From: Promethearchaeota archaeon
GTDB taxonomy: Archaea > Asgardarchaeota > Lokiarchaeia > Sigyniarchaeales > SOKP01
DNA: 5,648 nucleotides
Direction: 5' to 3'
Assembly (NCBI GenBank): GCA_019057355.1
Contig: DXJM01000404.1
Coordinates: 1 to 5,648 of the forward strand
Positions 1 to 4,621 of the stretch are shown here, piece by piece. The first letter of the stretch is position 1. Every line of letters starts with the position of its first letter. The notes beneath the pieces are model-generated. The model saw nothing but the letters and a program-made list of their open reading frames with translations. It was not told the origin of the DNA and did no database searches. The position numbers and the translations under genes were made by a program.

Positions 1-41
1 GTGCCCTTGCCGAAATCTTTAAAAGATTAGAAAATGAATAA
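1..41 (+). CDS. C-terminal tail of an upstream gene (partial)
   Basis: Frame 3 is open from the window edge and reads ALAEIFKRLENE before two consecutive TAA stops at 39-44. The peptide has an amphipathic, helix-like composition unlike the lysine/asparagine/isoleucine-rich noise of the other frames, and a T7 tract follows shortly after. Only 12 residues are visible, so no family can be assigned. It could be chance, because an open stretch this short is not unusual. Confidence 0.35.
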   Translation, partial: ALAEIFKRLENE

Positions 42-68
42 TAAGTGTTATTAAGGCTAAAATATATG

Positions 69-94
69 TTTTTTTCTATTATATTGCTAATATA
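69..94 (+). terminator. Oligo-T tract, possible terminator of the upstream gene
   Basis: Seven T residues (69-75) lie about 28 bases after the upstream stop. They are followed by a small perfect dyad, TATATT-GCT-AATATA (80-94). Oligo-T on the non-template strand is the usual archaeal termination signal. The dyad is weak and AT-only, so the call rests on the T run and its position. Confidence 0.35.
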
Positions 95-171
95 TACCAA
101 GGATCTTACTACTTTTCGGATGCGTTTGTGGAATATTTTGAATAACAATTTTCAGATTTAAAAAACTTGAT

Positions 172-481
172 TTAATATTTATGATGTTCAGTGTTCATTT
201 TGAGAGCTAATAAAATTATATGCTTCCTTGCTTTTACTTATTCTAATAAATGACATTCTAAAATATTTATTGCTTCTTTCAATTTTGCATCTTAATAATC
301 TCTATGGTCATCCGAAGGTCATCTTTCAATTAGTTCTTGTATTTTTCTCATGATAAACATCATAAACCTCAATAAAACCTTCCTATCAATAACATAAAAA
401 TGTGCTTCTTAACATCTTTTTTTAAAATTCGATTCTTAGAGGTAATAGAACTGGAAATTTTTTGTTTTCGTATTAGACATT
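172..481 (-). pseudogene. Candidate decayed reading frame, family unknown
   Basis: Read on the minus strand, coding-like peptide pieces follow one another but are interrupted. From about 480 a 36-codon open stretch runs RKQKISSSITSKNRILKKD and on to a hydrophobic MLLIG segment. It shifts to a frame reading GFIEVYDVYHEK, then to one reading KIQELIER. That frame continues through a TGA (319-321) into PSDDHRDY, a TAA (292-294), DAKLKEAINILECHLLE, another TAA (238-240) and VKARKHIILLALK, ending at TAA 172-174. The pieces between stops have charged, helix-forming composition rather than random AT-rich translation. The breaks are substitution-type stops and shifts at short runs, so they differ from the poly-A breaks elsewhere in the window. 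No family is recognised and coincidence is a serious alternative. Confidence 0.25.
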
Positions 482-513
482 ATAATGATCTAGAAATTAA
501 CTTTTACAAAAAA

Positions 514-526
514 AAAACTTTATTAG
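514..526 (+). promoter_or_regulatory. Possible BRE/TATA box for the 57-aa gene
   Basis: AAAAC followed by TTTATTAG (519-526) resembles an archaeal BRE plus TATA box. It would place transcription start near 548-552, giving a leader of about 50 bases before the GTG at 599. In such AT-rich DNA, matches of this quality are common. Confidence 0.3.
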
Positions 527-584
527 TTTGAATTAAGACTATTTGCATGTCATTAGAACACAAAATAATTACGATTACAATTAT

Positions 585-588
585 GGAG
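585..588 (+). promoter_or_regulatory. Shine-Dalgarno GGAG before the GTG start
   Basis: GGAG lies 10 bases upstream of GTG 599. It overlaps a tiny out-of-frame ORF (ATG 583, MEMH, TAA 595-597) that ends one base before the GTG. The other genes in the window lack a comparable site, so this decides the start of the 57-aa gene. Confidence 0.5.
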
Positions 589-598
589 ATGCATTAAA

Positions 599-772
599 GT
601 GGGTGGAATAGGTAAAAAACTAAAGAAAGGTATTGCAAAAGCTGCTGGGGGAATAGTAGAAGATATCGCTGGTAGTGAAGCTGCAGGTAAAGCTGCTAAA
701 AAAACCATTAAATCAGGTAGTATAAAGAAGGGTGTAAAAAAAGGTCTTAAAGAGGCTAAAGAAGATGATTAG
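599..772 (+). CDS. Small lysine-rich amphipathic protein (57 aa), unknown function
   Basis: This is a GTG-started frame of 57 codons ending at TAG 770-772. No ATG or TTG start lies in frame upstream before a TAA at 566-568, and GGAG at 585-588 sits 10 bases before the GTG, which supports this start. I count 15 Lys, no Arg and 7 acidic residues (net about +8), with Gly and Ala abundant and no Cys, Trp, Tyr or Phe. Two related basic segments, GKKLKKGIAKA near the N-terminus and IKKGVKKGLKEAK near the C-terminus, flank a neutral middle (IVEDIAGSEAAG). Both would form amphipathic helices. The N-terminus (GGIGKKLKKGIAKAAGG) looks like a cationic membrane-active peptide, but a nucleic-acid-binding protein fits equally well. 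No signal peptide or membrane segment is visible. It stands alone, with a T-rich terminator behind it. Family unknown; its reality as a gene is likely from start signal, composition and terminator. Confidence 0.62.
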   Translation: MGGIGKKLKKGIAKAAGGIVEDIAGSEAAGKAAKKTIKSGSIKKGVKKGLKEAKEDD

Positions 773-808
773 CACCCTTCACTTCTAAAATTAAACTCCT
801 AAATCTAT

Positions 809-830
809 AAAAAATATTTTTTCTTTTTTT
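809..830 (+). terminator. T-rich terminator after the 57-aa gene
   Basis: A perfect A6-TA-T6 dyad (809-822) is followed by C and T7 (824-830), 37 bases after the stop codon. Oligo-T clusters like this terminate archaeal transcription. The complementary A tracts could not do the same for the opposite strand. Confidence 0.55.
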
Positions 831-838
831 AATAATTC

Positions 839-863
839 CCTTCGGTTCACTTATACTCGAAAG
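839..863. repeat. Dyad CCTTCGG-N11-TCGAAAG (copy A)
   Basis: Seven-base arms CCTTCGG (839-845) and TCGAAAG (857-863) form an imperfect inverted repeat. Nearly the same arms, in the other orientation, occur at 2301-2323. Copy A lies in the convergent gap between the 57-aa gene and the end of the hgdB-like gene. Its role is unknown. Confidence 0.35.
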
Positions 864-911
864 TTGGATGGAACAGTAAAAATTAAATAATTAAACTTAA
901 TATGAAACACC

Positions 912-944
912 GAATAAATAGATAAATAAATAAAAAAATAGTAA
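912..944 (-). terminator. T-rich terminator after the hgdB-like gene
   Basis: Read on the minus strand, a T7 run (complement of A 932-938) and repeated TTTA units follow within 7 to 40 bases of the TGA at 951-953. The plus strand shows this as an ATAA-type short tandem repeat (914-931). This fits an archaeal oligo-T terminator. Confidence 0.5.
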
Positions 945-950
945 TTAAGC

Positions 951-1580
951 TCATAACATTTCTAAAAATGCTTCGATTCTCGTGTTGATTTGTTCATTAT
1001 CTTCCGATGAATAGTTCGTTGTTAATGAAAGAGTAGGAAATCCCATTTTCTTCAGCTTTTTTTCCAAACTAATGGCTTCAATATCATAAGGTTGACAAAA
1101 GTTCAAGGTATACAGGATCACGCCATCCACCTTATATTCTCTTGCAAGTTGTAAGATATCTTCCATTCTCTCATCATTTGGAGTGAAACAAGCGCAATTA
1201 ATACCTAAATATCTATCTGCAATAATATTAAGTAGGTCATCAACCGTCTCACCTTTAATTTCATCATATTCGGATTGAAAATAGCGCGTCCCCGTGCATG
1301 TTTCTTCAGCAACTATTATAGCATTTTTAGTTTCAACTAAGTGATGGATTTTCCAATTTGGAATAGCCATCGGAGTTCCACTAACCAGAACTCTTTTTGT
1401 ACCTTGTTCAACTACACCCAAACCATCTTTAATTCTCAGTTCCAATTCATCTGCAAGCTTTCCGATCATCTCGATCTGTCGATCTGGATCGTCGTAGAAT
1501 GCGACTTGCGACATTAACAATGCATCTTTACCTGAAATAGGTACTGGTTCTGCTTTCCGTGCTTCATAAACTCTCCTCAT
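951..1580 (-). CDS. C-terminal part of the HgdB/double-cubane-type protein (209 aa)
   Basis: The frame begins with ATG 1580 and ends EAFLEML at TGA 951-953. It carries the second half of the family fold: PISGKDALLMSQ (14-25), RVLVSGTPMAIPNWKIHHLVE (63-83), AEETCTGTRYF (91-101), ADRYLGINCACFTPNDER (121-138), VDGVILYTLNFCQPYD (151-166) and the terminal QINTRIEAFLEML. Cys95, Cys129, Cys131 and Cys162 are present, and TRIEAF is a hallmark ending of the family. The ATG is unlikely to be a native start: the family sequence continues upstream as KKKRL once the A10 run at 1586-1595 is read one base back. However, the upstream stop and this ATG overlap as TAATG, so reinitiation as a separate subunit is conceivable. 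Confidence 0.8.
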   Translation of the reverse strand: MRRVYEARKAEPVPISGKDALLMSQVAFYDDPDRQIEMIGKLADELELRIKDGLGVVEQGTKRVLVSGTPMAIPNWKIHHLVETKNAIIVAEETCTGTRYFQSEYDEIKGETVDDLLNIIADRYLGINCACFTPNDERMEDILQLAREYKVDGVILYTLNFCQPYDIEAISLEKKLKKMGFPTLSLTTNYSSEDNEQINTRIEAFLEML

Positions 1581-1607
1581 TAGTCTTTTTTTTTTGACAT
1601 TTTCTCC
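1580..1607 (-). other. Frame break 2: A10 run with upstream GGAG and TAATG overlap
   Basis: The bridge frame reads TCA AAA AAA AAA GAC TAA. One extra A, or a -1 step, gives AGA CTA ATG AGG (RLMR) and the C-terminal part. GGAG (1607-1604) lies 11 bases before the heptamer 1592-1586, close to the spacing of the stimulatory Shine-Dalgarno in bacterial dnaX. The stop TAA (1582-1580) overlaps ATG 1580-1578. Confidence 0.75.
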
Positions 1608-1761
1608 ATTGAACTTTTTAAAGATTGAGCAGTGAGTTTTTTTCCTGTAATTTCCTCCAATTTAGCGATTAAATCCCTTAATTCCTGAATAAAATGGTGT
1701 TTTGCTTGAGGTCTTGTTTTACATTGTGGTGTTTCCATAACGTACAAAGGTTTATATTCCT

Positions 1762-2241
1762 TTAATGCTTCCCAAGCTTTTTTTTTCCATCACATGTAGT
1801 TTCTCCAATAAGAAGGTCTGCCATTCTAAAATAAGGGCATATATTTCCAATTCCAAATCCCAAAGCAGATTTGATCAAGGCACAAGTATTTGCTGGCAAT
1901 AAATCTTCAGAGGCATAGTTCGAAAAATTTGTACCGCCACACAATCCAATGCCAATGCAATCCAATGCAAAAAGAACCTCGTCAGGAACGTAAAGGCAAA
2001 AAGTTCCTATTATTTTTTTTCCCTCATCCTTAGCTTTCTTAAGCTCGCTGATTCTAATTCCATAAATGTCACCCACCACAAAATCCCAAAAGCTCATTGC
2101 CTCAGGACGATTTTTCTGAGCATCAATGTAAATTTCCTTGAATATTGTGGGCAATACCGCTAATAATTGATCATGTTTATCAATATCAATTCCCAATTCT
2201 TTCCACATTGGATACCAATTTGGTTTTTCATCTATAGTCAT
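1762..2241 (-). CDS. N-terminal part of the HgdB/double-cubane-type protein (159 aa)
   Basis: The open frame gives 159 aa; the last four residues (LGKH, stop at 1762-1764) are out of the family frame. Family features are FCLYVPDEVLFALDCIG (about 81-97), LLPANTCALIKSALGFG (114-130), NICPYFRMADLL (133-144) and ETTCDGKKK (147-155). Cysteines at 82, 95, 101, 120, 135 and 150 include the expected ligands of an Fe-S cluster, although which ones bind cannot be assigned here. The ATG at 2241 has no Shine-Dalgarno and lies about 39 bases below a TATA box, suggesting a short leader. The true frame leaves this ORF at 1777-1783, where A_AAA_AAG is followed by GCTTGG: a -1 step gives AWE and the rest of the family. 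Function is described under the whole gene. Confidence 0.8.
   Translation of the reverse strand: MTIDEKPNWYPMWKELGIDIDKHDQLLAVLPTIFKEIYIDAQKNRPEAMSFWDFVVGDIYGIRISELKKAKDEGKKIIGTFCLYVPDEVLFALDCIGIGLCGGTNFSNYASEDLLPANTCALIKSALGFGIGNICPYFRMADLLIGETTCDGKKKLGKH
1777..1786 (-). other. Frame break 1: A9 run with slippery A_AAA_AAG
   Basis: In the zero frame the gene reads GGA AAA AAA AAG CTT. A -1 step after AAG (heptamer 1783-1777) or one extra A restores GCT TGG GAA (AWE) and the family sequence. GCTT-GGG-AAGC (1777-1767) could form a very small hairpin right after the run. I see no dnaX-like Shine-Dalgarno at the right distance. Confidence 0.8.
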
Positions 2242-2275
2242 TTTTTAAACCAAACTTTCATATTTAGTTTAAGTG

Positions 2276-2285
2276 TTATAAAAAG
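2276..2285 (-). promoter_or_regulatory. TATA box of the hgdB-like gene
   Basis: The minus strand reads CTTTTTATAA here, a good archaeal TATA box with an AT-rich upstream flank. The predicted start near 2255 would leave a leader of about 14 bases before ATG 2241. A short ORF, MKVWFKK (ATG 2261, TGA 2240-2238), overlaps the gene start as ATGA but may not be transcribed. Confidence 0.5.
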
Positions 2286-2300
2286 TAATAATAATTAAGT

Positions 2301-2323
2301 CTTTCGAACACAATTATCGAAGG
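2301..2323. repeat. Dyad CTTTCGA-N9-TCGAAGG (copy B)
   Basis: Arms CTTTCGA (2301-2307) and TCGAAGG (2317-2323) match in 6 of 7 pairs. The minus strand reads CCTTCGA-N9-TCGAAAG, almost identical to copy A at 839-863. It lies 16 to 38 bases upstream of the TATA box of the hgdB-like gene, a suitable place for an activator or repressor. Its function is inferred only from position. Confidence 0.4.
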
Positions 2324-2434
2324 AGTCGATGTATACCTTTAAATAGCTAATTGGACTCTTTTGACATTAAATTTAGAATAAATCATCTCAAATTTAAAAA
2401 TAACGTATTAGATTAAATAAATCGGTTAAAGAAA

Positions 2435-2674
2435 TCAATTCTTTTTAATTTTCAGGAAATAATTAGTAGTCTCAACCTTAAATTCCAAGACTGTTGCATC
2501 ATGTTTTTCCACAAATCTTTTTATATTTTCTCCAGCTTCAACAAAATCTCCATTTATTTCAAGAATTTCACCAGATTTCATCTCATTCATCATTTCCTTA
2601 GTTTTTGCTACGGGTTGGGGGCAAACCAATCCGGTACAATCTAATTTTTTGACATTCTTCATATTTAAACTCAT
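2435..2674 (-). CDS. tusA: TusA/SirA-like sulfur carrier protein
   Basis: The protein has 79 residues, the usual size of the TusA (SirA/YedF N-terminal) family. Its N-terminal LDCTGLVCPQPVAKTKEMM contains the CPxP motif: Cys18 is the persulfide-carrying cysteine, with a second Cys at 13. The fold-typical second half follows: GEILEINGDF (35-44), AGENIKRFVEKHDATV (47-62) and a final NYFLKIKKN strand. TusA proteins accept sulfur, or possibly selenium, as persulfide and pass it on to partners such as DsrE-type proteins. It begins 13 bases after the dsrE-like stop and must share its transcript. The start could be Met1 (ATG 2674-2672) or Met5; neither has a Shine-Dalgarno. The exact role (tRNA thiolation, sulfur oxidation/reduction or selenium metabolism) cannot be read from the sequence. 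Confidence 0.93.
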   Translation of the reverse strand: MSLNMKNVKKLDCTGLVCPQPVAKTKEMMNEMKSGEILEINGDFVEAGENIKRFVEKHDATVLEFKVETTNYFLKIKKN

Positions 2675-2687
2675 ATTTTTTCATTAT

Positions 2688-3047
2688 TTAGGGATATATA
2701 ATATTATCGGCTTCTTCACACATTTCTAAAAACCCGTTCATCGTGGTCCTTGAAATTCCTTCGATTAATTCTTCATCAGCCATTCCTCTTGCTTTCATGC
2801 ACACGCCGCAAGCTAATACTTTCCCTCCTTCCTTAATGACATCTCTCATCCATTTTTCAACATTATCATAAGTCGATGGATCTTGATTTTTTTTTCCAAC
2901 CCAAATGCCATCCTCAACTAAAAAAATATTTACTTTATGCTCCTCTAAAAGTGCTGTATACGCAAATCTAAGAATCGTGAAAGGACTTTCATGGGTATAG
3001 TGACTCTTTCCAATTGCTATGGTAAAAACTTTTTTCTTATCTGACAT
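2688..3047 (-). CDS. DsrE/DsrF-like sulfurtransferase
   Basis: The 119-aa length fits a single DsrE/F/YchN-like domain. Visible family features are VFTIAIGK at the first strand, a helix FTILRFAYTALLEEHKVNIFLVEDGIWVG (23-51) and LACGVCMKARGM (78-89). The pair Cys80/Cys83 followed by ARGM matches the expected active-site loop. The end, FLEMCEEADNIIYP, is also typical. Such proteins bind persulfide sulfur and usually partner with TusA, whose gene follows directly. Together they equal the two domains of YedF, but as separate genes and in reverse order. The frame contains an A9 run (VGKKNQ, about 2890-2898) and stays intact through it. Start ATG 3047 has no Shine-Dalgarno; its promoter lies in the divergent region. 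No transmembrane segment is seen, so it is probably cytoplasmic. Confidence 0.9.
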   Translation of the reverse strand: MSDKKKVFTIAIGKSHYTHESPFTILRFAYTALLEEHKVNIFLVEDGIWVGKKNQDPSTYDNVEKWMRDVIKEGGKVLACGVCMKARGMADEELIEGISRTTMNGFLEMCEEADNIIYP

Positions 3048-3097
3048 TTTTTTTCATTAATAATGTTTTTTTTTAGCTAAGGTATTAGCATCATTCA

Positions 3098-3109
3098 TTA
3101 TATATTAAA
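3098..3109 (-). promoter_or_regulatory. TATA box of the dsrE-tusA operon
   Basis: The minus strand reads TTTAATATATAA. Transcription would start near 3077, giving a leader of about 30 bases that includes an A9 run and a tiny overlapping ORF (MKKNVR, ATG 3057-3055). It faces away from the LysR gene, with the dyad at 3120-3146 directly upstream. Confidence 0.5.
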
Positions 3110-3119
3110 TTAATTGGAG

Positions 3120-3146
3120 TAATTTATTGATAAAATCGATAAATTA
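3120..3146. promoter_or_regulatory. Probable LysR operator dyad in the divergent promoter region
   Basis: TAATTTATTGAT (3120-3131) and ATCGATAAATTA (3135-3146) are 12-base arms with one mismatch around an AAA centre. T3127 and A3139 form a T-N11-A pair exactly on the symmetry axis, the signature of LysR-type binding sites. The dyad lies between the two divergent TATA boxes, immediately upstream of both, so one bound regulator could control both its own gene and dsrE-tusA. Confidence 0.65.
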
Positions 3147-3151
3147 ATATA

Positions 3152-3160
3152 CTTATAAAA
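3152..3160 (+). promoter_or_regulatory. TATA box of the LysR-type gene
   Basis: CTTATAAAA is centred about 27 bases before ATG 3183. This predicts transcription starting within a few bases of the start codon, a leaderless mRNA. The absence of any Shine-Dalgarno before 3183 agrees. Confidence 0.55.
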
Positions 3161-3182
3161 CTTATATTTCAAATAGATAACA

Positions 3183-4085
3183 ATGAGATTGCATTTTATT
3201 AGGAATTTCGTAAAATTAGTAAGGTACGAGAATTTTTCTGCATTATCAAGTGATCTCTCAATTTCCCAGAGCACGCTTTCGAATCAAATATCTCAATTAG
3301 AAAAAGAGCTCGGTGATATTAAATTAATAGATCGAACCACTCGAACCTTTAATTTGACTGAAGAAGGACATATATTTTTAAAACACGCCGAACAAATGAT
3401 TGATATCATGGATAAATGCCTATTCGAATTATTTCGTTATTCAAGGGAGCAACATGAACAAATAACTATTTCAGCATCAACCTTACCAGGGTCTCACATG
3501 CTACCACCTTTTCTAGCAAAATTTAAAGCAAGCCACCCAAATGTAGACTTTAAGATAGTGATTAATAACTCGCAAAAATCAATTGATTTATTGAAAAAAA
3601 AGAACGCTGATTTTGCGGGAATAGGTAGTTTCATGAGTACCAAGGAGGATGAATTTGATTTAAAACCAATTGGGATGGATAACTTGGTGTTTATTTGTTC
3701 TCCCAATCATGAGCTATTAAAAGGAGGAATTGAAGAAGTTAATTTCGATGCCCTCGTTAACTATCCTTTCATAAGCAGGGAAAAAGGATCTGGAACACGT
3801 AAGATATTTGAAGAACATTTTCCAAAATTTAATTTACTTGATGTTCAGCTGGAAATCAATGATAATAATTCCATTATTTCCGCCGTTAGCGATTCAAAAT
3901 ATATCTCTATTATAAGTGAAATTATCGCATATAATGCTGAAAATGCGGGGCTCATAAAGATTATAAGAGTAAGAGAACATCCTGTTATTGCTAAAAGAGA
4001 AATATTTCTTATAAAATTAAAAAGCAAGGAATTGAACGGGCTAAAAGAAGTTTTTTGGAGTAATGTGGGAAAAAAAAAAGGGTAA
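3183..4085 (+). CDS. LysR-type transcriptional regulator (CysL / selenium-associated type)
   Basis: The 300-aa length is standard for the family. Residues 1-60 form the winged helix-turn-helix: FIRNFVKLVRYENFSALSSD, the recognition-helix region LSISQSTLSNQISQLEKELG, then LIDRTTRTFNLTEEG. A linker helix follows (about 62-90). From about residue 92 comes the periplasmic-binding-like effector domain, starting ITISASTLPGSHMLPPFLAKF. It includes FISREKGSGTRKIFEEHF (196-213), a motif seen in CysL-like and selenium-metabolism-associated LysR proteins that bind small anions or thiol metabolites. Divergence from dsrE-tusA and the T-N11-A dyad between them make these its likely targets, along with itself. 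The C-terminus ends in a lysine-rich GKKKG tail at an A10 run (4070-4079), so the true end could shift by a few residues if the run length is wrong. It converges with the membrane-protein gene, 15 bases away. Confidence 0.95.
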   Translation: MRLHFIRNFVKLVRYENFSALSSDLSISQSTLSNQISQLEKELGDIKLIDRTTRTFNLTEEGHIFLKHAEQMIDIMDKCLFELFRYSREQHEQITISASTLPGSHMLPPFLAKFKASHPNVDFKIVINNSQKSIDLLKKKNADFAGIGSFMSTKEDEFDLKPIGMDNLVFICSPNHELLKGGIEEVNFDALVNYPFISREKGSGTRKIFEEHFPKFNLLDVQLEINDNNSIISAVSDSKYISIISEIIAYNAENAGLIKIIRVREHPVIAKREIFLIKLKSKELNGLKEVFWSNVGKKKG

Positions 4086-4100
4086 CAACTCTATTAAACA
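4067..4100 (-). terminator. Oligo-T terminator region for the minus-strand membrane-protein gene
   Basis: After the end at 4101 the minus strand passes an AT-rich 15-base gap and then a T10 run (complement of A 4070-4079) inside the end of the LysR gene. The plus strand offers only T5 at 4103-4108, so convergent transcription may overlap. Confidence 0.35.
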
Positions 4101-4619
4101 TTATTTTTCAAAACCCCCTCCATTAAAATTGAGCAATCCCTGGAATTGTTGCTTGAGCGGATACACTCCTTTTATTAAAGTATAAATAAAGAAGATCACG
4201 AATAAGAGTGACCCCATGCTAGGGACAATTCCAGTAATGATATCGAATCCTGTGATATCGGTAATATCAAATGACCATATCGAGTAGATCAATAAAAGCA
4301 CGGTAATTATAATCGAACAGGCTGATATTGCCGAGGCCATTCCTTTATTAAGATTGAAGGAAAGAGGACCCAACTTTAATTTAAAGAATTTAGGCTGGAT
4401 AATGATGCTAAGTATTGAATGGGATACAATTTTACCCTCAAACTCAACCAAGATGTCTAAAAATCGCCGTTCATTTTCACTCTTCTTTTTTAATCTACCC
4501 ATTTTTAGGGGCATCACTGAAAATATCATTAAAGGAGGATTTATTGCGTCTTTCTTCACTTCAACCTTACCACTTAAAGGATGTACTTCAAAACCTTCAC
4601 CTTCAATTTTCAAATCCAT
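4101..4619 (-). CDS. C-terminal part of the same membrane protein: beta domain and two membrane helices (172 aa)
   Basis: Residues 1-80 are strand-rich: LKIEGEGFEVHPLSGKVEV, PPLMIFSVMPLKMGRL, RFLDILVEFEGKIVSHSIL. They look like the second half of an Ig-like or beta-sandwich domain begun in the preceding ORF. Two hydrophobic helices follow, about 94-115 (ISACSIIITVLLLIYSIW) and about 130-150 (GSLLFVIFFIYTLI), so the protein is membrane-bound with the beta domain and long linker on one side. A short tail ends NFNGGGFEK. The ATG (4619) lies only two bases after the preceding stop and has no Shine-Dalgarno. A -1 step at A_AAA_AAC (4634-4628) fuses the two frames without a stop through PLI-MDLK. 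An independent two-gene arrangement with translational coupling is the alternative. The family is not recognised. Confidence 0.7.
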   Translation of the reverse strand: MDLKIEGEGFEVHPLSGKVEVKKDAINPPLMIFSVMPLKMGRLKKKSENERRFLDILVEFEGKIVSHSILSIIIQPKFFKLKLGPLSFNLNKGMASAISACSIIITVLLLIYSIWSFDITDITGFDIITGIVPSMGSLLFVIFFIYTLIKGVYPLKQQFQGLLNFNGGGFEK

Positions 4620-4621
4620 GA

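Larger units (their letters stand above)
95..598. other. Long intergenic stretch without an intact gene
   Basis: No frame on either strand is open for a convincing length. The stretch is AT-rich with several T runs and one A10 run (508-517). It holds a candidate decayed minus-strand frame (about 172-481) and the presumed promoter and ribosome-binding region of the 57-aa gene at its right end. I see no tRNA, CRISPR or insertion-sequence structure. Confidence 0.6.
951..2241 (-). pseudogene. HgdB/BcrC/double-cubane family Fe-S reductase-dehydratase, reconstructed whole gene broken by two -1 frame breaks
   Basis: Three pieces join into one family-typical protein of about 430 aa if one A is restored at each of two poly-A runs. 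The pieces are residues 1-155 (from 2241), 64 residues from 1777 to 1586 beginning AWEALKEYKP, and RL plus the 209-aa C-terminal part. The 64-residue bridge supplies the expected middle of the family: LYVMETPQCK, ELRDLIAKLEEITGKKLT, then SSMEKMSKKK leading into RLMRRVYEARK and PISGKDAL. Members of this family hold an Fe-S cluster and perform ATP-driven, activase-dependent reductions, such as 2-hydroxyacyl-CoA dehydration, benzoyl-CoA reduction or double-cubane chemistry. The dense N-terminal cysteines and the ETTCDGKKK motif lean towards the double-cubane branch, but the substrate is unknown. No activase (HgdC type) is present. The breaks may be assembly errors, true mutations or programmed frameshifts. 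Confidence 0.8.
2242..2434. other. Intergenic region between tusA-like and hgdB-like genes
   Basis: This 193-bp gap holds the TATA box of the hgdB-like gene (2276-2285), dyad copy B (2301-2323) and an AT-only inverted repeat with 8-base arms TTAAATTT/AAATTTAA (2367-2374 and 2390-2397). The last may be a weak terminator structure for the tusA-dsrE transcript. I see no gene in it. Confidence 0.5.

Noticed and set aside
838..875. GGTTCA-containing stretch as part of a tRNA
   Set aside because: No acceptor stem, anticodon arm or CCA-proximal pairing can be drawn around it.
912..940. ATAA short tandem units as a possible CRISPR or satellite repeat
   Set aside because: There are only a few AT-only 4-base units with no spacer structure; oligo-T termination on the minus strand explains them better.
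3494..3706. Minus-strand open frame of 70 codons
   Set aside because: It lies wholly inside the LysR effector domain on the opposite strand; its composition is a shadow of that gene and it has no start signal.
3845..4027. Minus-strand hydrophobic open frame of 60 codons
   Set aside because: It is antisense to the LysR C-terminal domain; the hydrophobicity comes from the complement of lysine/glutamate codons.
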